A DNA stretch of 15,229 nucleotides. It comes from Clostridium sp. CAG:413. Lineage in GTDB: Bacteria > Bacillota > Clostridia > Oscillospirales > Acutalibacteraceae. A model generated the notes under the pieces. The model did not search any database. It saw only the letters and a list, made by a program, of their open reading frames with translations, and had not been told where the DNA came from. Shown piece after piece: positions 1 through 6,209 of this stretch; the first letter of the stretch is position 1, and each line of letters starts with the position of its first letter. Made by a program: the position numbers and the translations under genes. Location: positions 1 to 15,229 of the forward strand of contig FR888228.1 of the NCBI GenBank assembly GCA_000431775.1, written 5' to 3'.

Positions 1-35
1 TCCGCCCAAAGGCGTTAGCCTCCGTCGGCGTTCTG

Positions 36-2321
36 TTATAATCTGCTGCGCTGTATCTTGCCGCTCGCGGTCTTGGGCAGAGAGTCACGGAATACTACTA
101 TTCTCGGGTATTTATATGGGGCTGTGCGGGATTTGACATAATTCTGAATTTCTTTTTTTAGCTCGTCGCTCGGCTCGGTGCCCTTGGTGAGCACTATGCT
201 CGCTTTGACGACCTGACCTCTGACCTCGTCGGGGGCTGCCGAAACGCCGCATTCAAGCACATAGGGCAGCTCCATTATGACGCTCTCTATCTCAAACGGG
301 CCTATGCGGTAGCCGGAGGATTTGATAACGTCGTCCACGCGGCCGACATACCAATAGAATCCGTCCTCGTCGCGCCACGCAACGTCGCCGGTGTGATAGT
401 AGCCGTCGTGCCAGACCTCGGCGGTCTTGGCTTCATCGTGATAATAGCCCTTGAAGAGGCCGCAGGGTGCGCCGTCGGATGTCCTTATGCAGATCTCTCC
501 GCTCTCGCCTGCGGCGGCGCTCTTGCCGTCGGGGGTGAGGATGTCAACGTCGTATATCGGCGCGGGCTTGCCCATCGAGCCTATGCGGCTCTCTGCGCCC
601 GTGAGGTTGCCTATGACCATCGTTGTCTCCGTCTGACCGAAGCCTTCGAGAATGCTGAGACCCGTTGCCTTCTTGAATTGGCGATAGACCTCGGGGTTCA
701 GCGCCTCGCCCGCCGTGGTCATGCGGCGCACGCTTGACAGGTCGTATTTGGAGATATCCTCCTTGACCATCATGCGGAGCATCGTCGGGGGAGCGCAGAA
801 GGTGGTTATGTGATACTTTGCAAACATCGGCAGGATATCCGCCGCGTTGAAACGGTCGAAGTCGTAGACGAACAGCGGAGCTTCGCATATCCACTGACCG
901 TAGAATTTGCCCCACATCGCCTTTGCCCAGCCGGTGTCGGATATCGTCAGATGAAGCCCGTCGGGGTCGACGTTGTGCCAGTATTTCGCCGTGTGAAAAT
1001 GTCCGAGGGCGTATCTGTAGCTGTGGGCGGCTATCTTCGGGTAGCCGGTGGTGCCGGAGGTGAAGAACATCAGCATAGTGTCGTCGCCGTAGGCGGCGTC
1101 GGCGGGCCTGTCGAAATGCGAGCTGAAGAGCGCCGATTCCTCGTCGAAGCTGCGCCAGCCCTCGCGCTCGCCGTCAACGATTATCATGTTTATGACCTGC
1201 GGGCATTTTGCGGCGGCAAGCTCCGCCTGATGCGCCGTGTCGCCCTTTGAGGTGCAGAGTATCGTGTTGATGCCCGCGGCGTTGAAGCGGTATTCAAAAT
1301 CGTGCTCAAGGAGCTGATTCATAGCAAGCACCGCCACTGCGCCGAGCTTGTGCAGGCCGAGCATAGCATACCAGAATTGATAGTGCCGCCCAAGCACGAG
1401 CATGACTCTGTCGCCCTTTTTGATGCCGAGGGACTTGAAGTAATTCGCCGCCTGAGACGATCTCTTTTTGATATCCTTGAAGCTGAAACGGAGCTCCTGC
1501 TTATCGGCGGATATGTGGAGCAGGGCGAGCTTGTCGGGCGCTTTATCGGCAATGGCGTCGACGATATCGTAGGCGAAGTTGAATTTGTCGGTGTTTTTGA
1601 ATTTTATCTCGGTCGGCGTGCCGTTATCGTCCTCGGTTACGTCGATGAATTTAGTATAGACCCTGTCCTCGCTGTCTCTGTGAGCGGGCTGCGCCGAGAG
1701 CCTCTGCGACTTTTGAAGCTCGGGTATAGGCTCGCCCGTGGGGTTCAGGACTATGGCGTAAAACAGGCAGTCGCTGCCGTCGACGGCTATCATTCCGTGG
1801 GGAGTGCCGCTGTCGTAATAAATGCTGTCGCCGGGGCCGAGCACCGCCTTGTGTTCGCCGACCTGCACCATCAGCTTGCCCTTGATTATCAGGTCGCATT
1901 CCTGACCTGCGTGGGTGGTGAGCTCGATATCACGGTGCTGCGCCTCCTCGCTGTAAACGCTGCAAACGAACAGCGGCTCGGCTATCCTGTTTTTGAAGGA
2001 AGCCGCGAGGTTATAATAGGTCATGCCGTGAGCCTGCTCTATCTTCTGCCCCTCTCCGCTGCGGGTGAGGACATAGGATTCCAGCTTCGGGCTGTGACCC
2101 TCGATAATGTCGGTAACGTCAACGCCGAAGGCGAGGGCGCAGCGGTAAATGAATGCAAACGTCAGGTCGCTGCGGCCCGATTCGCAGGCTATGTATTCCT
2201 CCTCGGAGACGTCGGTCTTCTCCGCCATCTGTGCGGCCGTGAGCGCCTCGATCTCGCGCAGCTCCTTGATGCGAGCCGCCATTTCTTTGATCTTGTAATC
2301 AAGTCCCGTGATTTTCTGCAT
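36..2321 (-). CDS. XRE HTH-cupin-acyl-CoA synthetase (MACS-like) fusion protein
   Basis: A 761-residue protein with three modules in one chain. Residues about 13-70 form an XRE helix-turn-helix, residues about 130-195 a cupin (HAGQE at 137-141, PHG at 174-176), and residues about 245-761 a complete ANL adenylating enzyme. Core motifs are all present: the P-loop FTSGTTGYPK (420-429), EGFGQTET (559-566), YHTGD (642-646), the hinge region RVDDVIKSSGYRIG (661-674) and the catalytic lysine K755 in PKTASGKIQR. The stretch TISDTGWAKAMWG (459-471) resembles medium-chain acyl-CoA synthetases, which form acyl-CoA from a carboxylic acid, ATP and CoA. The ATG at 2321 is chosen because AAAGGGG lies 7 to 8 bases upstream; an in-frame extension to 2420 would run through the terminator and T-box. 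The domain calls are secure. The acid substrate, and whether the HTH binds DNA, are unknown. The T-box leader suggests that the substrate derives from an amino acid. Confidence 0.9.
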   Translation of the reverse strand: MQKITGLDYKIKEMAARIKELREIEALTAAQMAEKTDVSEEEYIACESGRSDLTFAFIYRCALAFGVDVTDIIEGHSPKLESYVLTRSGEGQKIEQAHGMTYYNLAASFKNRIAEPLFVCSVYSEEAQHRDIELTTHAGQECDLIIKGKLMVQVGEHKAVLGPGDSIYYDSGTPHGMIAVDGSDCLFYAIVLNPTGEPIPELQKSQRLSAQPAHRDSEDRVYTKFIDVTEDDNGTPTEIKFKNTDKFNFAYDIVDAIADKAPDKLALLHISADKQELRFSFKDIKKRSSQAANYFKSLGIKKGDRVMLVLGRHYQFWYAMLGLHKLGAVAVLAMNQLLEHDFEYRFNAAGINTILCTSKGDTAHQAELAAAKCPQVINMIIVDGEREGWRSFDEESALFSSHFDRPADAAYGDDTMLMFFTSGTTGYPKIAAHSYRYALGHFHTAKYWHNVDPDGLHLTISDTGWAKAMWGKFYGQWICEAPLFVYDFDRFNAADILPMFAKYHITTFCAPPTMLRMMVKEDISKYDLSSVRRMTTAGEALNPEVYRQFKKATGLSILEGFGQTETTMVIGNLTGAESRIGSMGKPAPIYDVDILTPDGKSAAAGESGEICIRTSDGAPCGLFKGYYHDEAKTAEVWHDGYYHTGDVAWRDEDGFYWYVGRVDDVIKSSGYRIGPFEIESVIMELPYVLECGVSAAPDEVRGQVVKASIVLTKGTEPSDELKKEIQNYVKSRTAPYKYPRIVVFRDSLPKTASGKIQRSRL

Positions 2322-2326
2322 TATAA

Positions 2327-2349
2327 TTGCCCCTTTCTTTTCGGGGCAA
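2327..2349 (-). promoter_or_regulatory. Hairpin enclosing the ribosome binding site of the acyl-CoA synthetase fusion gene
   Basis: On the minus strand TTGCCCC pairs with GGGGCAA over seven base pairs, with a nine-base purine loop between them. The 3' arm contains the GGGG of the Shine-Dalgarno sequence AAAGGGG, and the start codon follows six bases later. The hairpin lies directly after the T-box terminator. The pairing is plain in the sequence; a role in limiting translation is inferred. Confidence 0.5.
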
Positions 2350-2351
2350 GC

Positions 2352-2391
2352 AAAAAAGCCCGCCCCAAAGCTGATATGCTTTGAGACGAGC
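2352..2391 (-). terminator. T-box leader terminator
   Basis: On the minus strand GCTCGTCTCAAAGC pairs with GCTTTGGGGCGGGC in an uninterrupted 14-bp helix that includes three G-U pairs. The loop is six bases (ATATCA) and six T residues follow. The 5' arm contains CTCA (2385-2382), which also forms one side of the antiterminator, so the two structures exclude each other. Confidence 0.9.
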
Positions 2392-2638
2392 CATAAAATC
2401 GGACCCGCGGTACCACTCAAATTGCGATATATAAATATCGCCCCTCTTCGGAGTCAAACAACCCCTATGCAACTTACGCGGCAATCACGGGGAGGTTCTA
2501 CTTGCCAAATGCTTTCTTCCTCCCGGCTCAGAAGCTACAAACTTTAAGTTATGTTTCAGCGGCTCGCACCAAACGCCGCCTCTCTGAGAAACCGTCGCTC
2601 AAGTCCTCTTCGTCAACGCCTTTATTGTTAATTGAATT
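2352..2638 (-). promoter_or_regulatory. T-box riboswitch leader
   Basis: This leader should sense uncharged tRNA and allow transcription into the downstream fusion gene. The conserved core GTGGTACCGCG lies at 2416-2406. It is flanked by TGAG (2419-2416), which pairs with CTCA (2385-2382) to close the antiterminator. A 7-bp Stem III hairpin, GCGATAT/ATATCGC, lies at 2441-2424 just upstream of the core. Stem I is bounded by GGCGTTGACGAAG (2620-2608) and CTTCTGAGCC (2534-2525), with kink-turn-like TGA steps and an apical GGTGCGAGCC. Aligning CTTCTGAG with the family consensus gives GUA (2538-2536, valine) as the specifier. The usual AGUA/GAA loop is degenerate, however, and AUA (2552-2550) in a neighbouring internal loop is an alternative. 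The class is secure; the amino acid is not. Confidence 0.92.
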
Positions 2639-2644
2639 TTCTCC

Positions 2645-2674
2645 ATTTTATCACCGCCGCCCGCTGTTTGTCAA
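2645..2674 (-). promoter_or_regulatory. Promoter of the T-box leader
   Basis: On the minus strand a perfect TTGACA -35 box (2674-2669) is followed after 18 bases by TAAAAT (2650-2645). Initiation would be near 2638, just ahead of Stem I. Confidence 0.75.
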
Positions 2675-2741
2675 TCCCTCGGCGCAAAAAAATCCAAAGT
2701 CTGCGATTTGCATATTCGGGCAGGGAAAAAAGCAATGTTTG

Positions 2742-2770
2742 TTGACATTTTCACCAAACGGTGGTATGAT
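2742..2770 (+). promoter_or_regulatory. Promoter of rfbA-rfbC
   Basis: TTGACA (2742-2747), a 17-base spacer and TATGAT (2765-2770) make a nearly consensus housekeeping promoter. It points away from the T-box promoter, whose -35 box is about 68 bases away. Initiation would fall near 2777, giving a leader of about 65 bases to the rfbA start. Confidence 0.85.
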
Positions 2771-2830
2771 ATATACGGTAAAATCAGTCCAAGTGCTTAT
2801 TATGTCAATTGAACATTATATTTTCTGAAC

Positions 2831-2834
2831 GGAG
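2831..2834 (+). promoter_or_regulatory. Ribosome binding site of rfbA that decides a TTG start
   Basis: GGAG lies eight bases before TTG at 2843. The in-frame GTG at 2834 overlaps this GGAG and so cannot use it. The TTG start gives the family-typical N-terminus [13 protein letters not shown]. Confidence 0.75.
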
Positions 2835-2842
2835 TGTTTGAC

Positions 2843-3799
2843 TTGAAAGGTATTATTCTTGCCGGCGGTTCGGGGACGAGGCTTTATCCTCTTACCATGG
2901 TAACGAGTAAGCAGCTTTTGCCGGTTTATGATAAACCGATGATATATTACCCGCTCTCGACCCTCATGCTTGCCGGCATAAGGGAGATACTTATTATATC
3001 CACCCCCGCCGATACGCCCAAATTCGAGGAGCTGCTCGGCAACGGCAGGCAGTTCGGCCTGAATCTCTCATATGCCGTGCAGGAGCACCCCGACGGGCTT
3101 GCTCAGGCTTTCATAATCGGCGAGAAATTCATCGGCAGCGACGATGTGGCAATGGTGCTCGGCGACAATATCTTCTACGGCAACGGGCTCGGGCATATGC
3201 TCCGCCAGGCGTCAAAGAATAAGGGCAGAGCCACCATTTTCGGCTACTATGTCGATAATCCCCAGAGCTTCGGCGTGGTCGAATTCAACGAGCACGGCGT
3301 GCCCGTCTCTATCGAGGAGAAGCCCGAGGTGCCGAAGTCAAACTATGCCGTAACGGGTCTTTATTTCTATGATAACAGGGTCGTCGAATATGCAAAGGCA
3401 CTCAAGCCCTCAAAGCGCGGCGAGCTTGAGATAACTGATATCAATCAGATCTATCTGCAAAACGGCGATCTCGATATCCGCCTTATGGGCAGGGGCTTTG
3501 CGTGGCTCGATACCGGCACGGTCGAGAATCTGATGAACGCAGCAAACTTCATCCGCACCGTCGAGAAGTTACAGGCCATCAAGATCTCCGCCCCCGAGGA
3601 GATAGCCTATAATATGCGCTGGATAAGCCGTGAGGCGCTGCTGCGCTCGGCCGAGAAATACGGCAAGTCCTCCTACGGCCAGCATCTGAGAGCCGTTGCC
3701 GAGGGCAAGATTCTTTATTCGTCGGACAGACCCGGCGAGAGACCCTGCTGGGGATTGGAGGATAACGAAACAAATGCACCTTATCGAAACGAAAATTGA
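2843..3799 (+). CDS. rfbA: Glucose-1-phosphate thymidylyltransferase
   Basis: This cytoplasmic enzyme makes dTDP-glucose from glucose-1-phosphate and dTTP, the first step of dTDP-L-rhamnose synthesis. The nucleotidyltransferase signature [13 protein letters not shown] is at residues 6-18, [15 protein letters not shown] at 23-37, the metal-binding Asp in LGDNIFYG at 106-113, EEKP at 158-161 and WLDTGT at 221-226. A TTG start at 2843 is preferred over the GTG at 2834 because of the GGAG site and the standard N-terminus. The protein is 318 residues against about 290 for typical RfbA. The extra C-terminal tail runs into the start of rfbC, with 26 bases of overlap. The overlap with rfbC indicates translational coupling. 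rfbB and rfbD are absent here. Confidence 0.95.
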   Translation: MKGIILAGGSGTRLYPLTMVTSKQLLPVYDKPMIYYPLSTLMLAGIREILIISTPADTPKFEELLGNGRQFGLNLSYAVQEHPDGLAQAFIIGEKFIGSDDVAMVLGDNIFYGNGLGHMLRQASKNKGRATIFGYYVDNPQSFGVVEFNEHGVPVSIEEKPEVPKSNYAVTGLYFYDNRVVEYAKALKPSKRGELEITDINQIYLQNGDLDIRLMGRGFAWLDTGTVENLMNAANFIRTVEKLQAIKISAPEEIAYNMRWISREALLRSAEKYGKSSYGQHLRAVAEGKILYSSDRPGERPCWGLEDNETNAPYRNEN

Positions 3800-4325
3800 C
3801 GGCGTTTTTGAAGTTGTACCGAAGGTGTTCGGTGATAACAGGGGCTGGTTTTATGAGACATATTCCAAAAAGGTTTTTGAGCAGCTTGGTATAACCGCCG
3901 ATTTTGTGCAGGATAACCGCTCCTTTTCCGCAAAGAAGGGCACACTGCGCGGGCTGCACTGCCAGACCGACCCGATGTCCCAGGCGAAGCTCGTGAGCTG
4001 CCTGAGAGGTGAGATACTCGATGTTGCGGTCGATATCCGCGAGGGCTCGCCCACATATATGAAGTGGGTCGCCGTTAAGCTCAGCAGCGAGAATAAGCAT
4101 ATGCTTTATATCCCAAAGGGCTGCCTGCACGGCTTTGTCACCCTCACCGACGACGTGGAGATAGCGTATAAGGTCGATGAATTCTATTCGCCCGAGAATG
4201 ACCGCAGCGTCTGCTACTGCGACCCTGCGATAGGCGTCGATTGGGGCGTCGAGGCTCCGACCCTCTCCGAAAAGGATAAAAGCGCGCCGCTGCTCAGCGA
4301 CAGCGACGTCAGATTTATTTACTAA
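3774..4325 (+). CDS. rfbC: dTDP-4-dehydrorhamnose 3,5-epimerase
   Basis: This 183-residue cupin-fold enzyme epimerises C3 and C5 of dTDP-4-keto-6-deoxyglucose, the third step of dTDP-rhamnose synthesis, and its length is normal. Family landmarks are [16 protein letters not shown] residues near 19-30, LRGLHCQ with the catalytic His62, [10 protein letters not shown] with His119, the [10 protein letters not shown] segment with Tyr132, and LSEKD with Asp168, the likely partner of His62. The ATG at 3774 follows GGAGG (3757-3761) at a rather long distance of 12 bases. An in-frame extension to 3696 lies wholly inside rfbA and has no family resemblance. The gene overlaps rfbA and probably shares its promoter. 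No clear terminator follows before the next gene. Confidence 0.95.
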   Translation: MHLIETKIDGVFEVVPKVFGDNRGWFYETYSKKVFEQLGITADFVQDNRSFSAKKGTLRGLHCQTDPMSQAKLVSCLRGEILDVAVDIREGSPTYMKWVAVKLSSENKHMLYIPKGCLHGFVTLTDDVEIAYKVDEFYSPENDRSVCYCDPAIGVDWGVEAPTLSEKDKSAPLLSDSDVRFIY

Positions 4326-4404
4326 AATTTTACATTATTAATTTGCATAACGAAACCGTTTCGGCTCATACTATCATCGAAAAGCGAGTAAGGAGTTGAA
4401 ACGA

Positions 4405-4629
4405 ATGCTTGATAAGATCTCACTGGCTCTTGTGATAATCGGCGCGCTCAACTGGGGCAGCATCGGTCTGTTTCAGTTTGACATCGTCGCATGGATCTTC
4501 GGCGGGCAGGGGGCGATCCTCAGCAGGATCGTGTATACGCTCGTTGCCCTTGCGGGCATATGGTGTATCTCGCTGCTTTTCAGGGATACCGACAGCGTTG
4601 CGGCGACGGATTCCGACGATATTCAGTGA
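4405..4629 (+). CDS. DUF378 family small membrane protein
   Basis: A 74-residue integral membrane protein with two predicted helices (about 6-24 and 40-61) and an acidic C-terminal tail. The motif LVIIGALNWGSIGLFQFD and the later LSRIVYTLVALAGI match the DUF378 family, whose function is unknown. The ATG at 4405 is preferred because AAGGAG (4390-4395) lies nine bases upstream; a TTG at 4396 abuts that site and is unusable. The gene lies 79 bases after rfbC with no obvious terminator between them, so it may be read from the rfbA promoter. It ends before a clear terminator. Confidence 0.85.
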   Translation: MLDKISLALVIIGALNWGSIGLFQFDIVAWIFGGQGAILSRIVYTLVALAGIWCISLLFRDTDSVAATDSDDIQ

Positions 4630-4644
4630 AAATAATAAGCGGTC

Positions 4645-4684
4645 AAAGGCTTCTGCATAGTCTGCGGAAGCCTTTAACATTTTT
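4645..4684 (+). terminator. Terminator after the DUF378 gene
   Basis: AAAGGCTTCTGC pairs with GCGGAAGCCTTT (one G-U pair) around a seven-base loop. The stem is followed by AACA and a run of five T residues. It closes the rfbA-rfbC-DUF378 unit. Confidence 0.8.
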
Positions 4685-4721
4685 AAAAGCAAAAGCGGCG
4701 CACCCTTAAGACACGCCGCTT
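4685..4721 (-). terminator. Terminator after the GH4 gene
   Basis: On the minus strand AAGCGGCG pairs with CGCCGCTT and is followed by TTGCTTTT. It lies 15 bases beyond the GH4 stop codon and next to the opposing terminator, giving a tight convergent pair. Confidence 0.75.
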
Positions 4722-4735
4722 GGTTTGTTCGGTTA

Positions 4736-6055
4736 TCAGTGATATTTCGGCAGGTATGAGCCGTGAGCCTCGATGAGGTCGTCGCAAAGGCGGATTATCT
4801 CGTCTATCGACAGCTCCGAGGAGGTGTGCGGGTCGAGCATAGCCGCCTGATAGATAGTCTCTTTCTTCTGCGTGACGGCTGCCTCTATCGTCAGGAGCTG
4901 AACGCCTATCATTGCCGAATTCATTGCGGCAAGCTGGAGCGGCAGCGGCTTCTGGGCGCAGGGCTGAATGCCGTTTTTATTCACAAGGCACGCCACCTCG
5001 ACGCAGGCCTCGGCGGGCAGGTTGGGGATAAGCCCGTTGTTGATGACGTTGCCGCCTATCTTATACGGGATATCGGTGACTATGGCTTCCATTATGTAGG
5101 AGGCGTATTCCGTCGTCCTCGTGTGGGTGACGTCGTCGTGCAAATATTTTTCTCTGTCTTTTTTCCAATTCTCTATCTGATTTATGCAGCGGCGGGGGTA
5201 TTCGTCAAGAGGAATGTTGTATCTCTCGATAAGTTCGGGGTACTTCGCCTTGATAAAGAAGTTGTTGTACTCAGCGTTGTGCTCGCTGGATTCGGTGCAG
5301 TAGTAGCCGAGACGTCTGATGTATTCGTATCTGACAAGGTCGTGGTGGTCGGTCTTGCCGCTCTCGAGTATGGCTATCGCACGCTCCCTTATCTCAGGGT
5401 AGAGATCGTTGCCGTCGGCGTCCTCAAGCTCGAGCAGCCAGCCCATATGGTTTATGCCCGCGATGCTCTCGCGCAGCGGCTCTTTATACTCGATGCCGAG
5501 ATCCTTGAGCAGATTTCTCGAGCAGCCCTGCACCGAGTGGCACAGACCGACGGATTTTATCGGCGTGTAGCGGCCGAGATAGCCGGCAAGCTGCGCCATG
5601 GGGTTGGTGTAGTTGAGGAAATATGCGTTGGGGCAGACTTCGGCCATATCGTCGGTGAAATCCTTGAGCACGGGTATCGTGCGAAGCGCGCGGAATATAC
5701 CGCCTATGCCGTTTGAGTCGGCTATCGTCTGGCGAAGGCCGTATTTTTTCGGCACCTCAAAGTCGATTATCGTGCAGGGGTCATAGAGGCCGACCTGAAT
5801 GGCGTTTACGACGAAATCCGCGCCTCTGAGGGCGTCCTTGCGGTTCTCAACGCCGAGGTATTTCTCGACCTTCGCTCTGCTCTCGTTAATGTTGCGGTTG
5901 AGCGCCGTCACCATTATATAGGATTCCTCAAGGCGCACGCCGTCGATGTCATACAGGGCGATCTCGCACTCCCTCAGAGCGGGGGTGCTCATTATATCGC
6001 CGAGCACGTTCTTTGCAAATACGGTGCTGCCCGCACCCATAAATGTTACTTTCAT
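4736..6055 (-). CDS. melA: GH4 family alpha-galactosidase
   Basis: A 439-residue NAD- and metal-dependent glycosidase of family GH4, which works by an oxidation-elimination mechanism and is normally cytoplasmic. The N-terminus MKVTFMGAGSTVFAKN carries the NAD-binding GxGS. Further landmarks are LNYTNPM near 147-153, GLCHSVQG with the metal ligand Cys172 and His173, GINHMGW with His203, and ESSEHNAEY near 255-263. CHSV is the signature usually seen in alpha-galactosidases, whereas the phospho-glycosidases of the family carry CN-type motifs. The ATG at 6055 has GGAG eight bases upstream; a TTG at 6061 is only two bases from that site. No sugar transporter or regulator adjoins it, so melibiose or raffinose-type oligosaccharides as substrate are inferred from the family only. 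Confidence 0.9.
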   Translation of the reverse strand: MKVTFMGAGSTVFAKNVLGDIMSTPALRECEIALYDIDGVRLEESYIMVTALNRNINESRAKVEKYLGVENRKDALRGADFVVNAIQVGLYDPCTIIDFEVPKKYGLRQTIADSNGIGGIFRALRTIPVLKDFTDDMAEVCPNAYFLNYTNPMAQLAGYLGRYTPIKSVGLCHSVQGCSRNLLKDLGIEYKEPLRESIAGINHMGWLLELEDADGNDLYPEIRERAIAILESGKTDHHDLVRYEYIRRLGYYCTESSEHNAEYNNFFIKAKYPELIERYNIPLDEYPRRCINQIENWKKDREKYLHDDVTHTRTTEYASYIMEAIVTDIPYKIGGNVINNGLIPNLPAEACVEVACLVNKNGIQPCAQKPLPLQLAAMNSAMIGVQLLTIEAAVTQKKETIYQAAMLDPHTSSELSIDEIIRLCDDLIEAHGSYLPKYH

Positions 6056-6086
6056 TTTCAATTCTCCTTTCGGGGATTATGAGATA

Positions 6087-6115
6087 ATTCTATCAGACTT
6101 TTTGAGCCATGGCAA
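6087..6115 (-). promoter_or_regulatory. Promoter of the GH4 gene
   Basis: On the minus strand TTGCCA (6115-6110), a 17-base spacer and TAGAAT (6092-6087) precede the GH4 start by about 30 bases. No clear operator or cre-like site is visible near it. Confidence 0.7.
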
Positions 6116-6163
6116 GGGCTTTTATATATTTTATACAAAAGAGTGGCAATTTTGCGGCGAGTA

Positions 6164-6172
6164 TGCTAAAAT
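6164..6172 (+). promoter_or_regulatory. Putative extended -10 promoter of the GTPase-NYN gene
   Basis: TGCTAAAAT is an extended -10 box (TGn plus TAAAAT at 6167-6172) 37 bases before the start codon. The matching -35 position (6144-6149, TGGCAA) is poor. Confidence 0.5.
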
Positions 6173-6209
6173 ACTGTCATACTTCAATTGTGAATTCTGA
6201 GAGGCTGAG

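Noticed and set aside
1..35. Terminator after the acyl-CoA synthetase fusion gene
   Set aside because: Only 35 bases are visible. On the minus strand GGCTAACGCC and CGCCTTTGGGCG can form small stems, but any T run lies outside the window.
1302..2384. Long open frame on the plus strand antisense to the acyl-CoA synthetase fusion gene
   Set aside because: It lacks a ribosome binding site and recognisable family, and its codons mirror a gene with full ANL motifs on the other strand.
2322..2420. N-terminal extension of the acyl-CoA synthetase fusion to 2420
   Set aside because: The extra 33 codons are the T-box antiterminator, the terminator and the ribosome site hairpin; the ATG at 2321 has its own Shine-Dalgarno sequence.
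4763..5716. 317-codon open frame antisense to the GH4 gene
   Set aside because: The GH4 protein on the other strand has all its family motifs, and no start site or family is seen for this frame.
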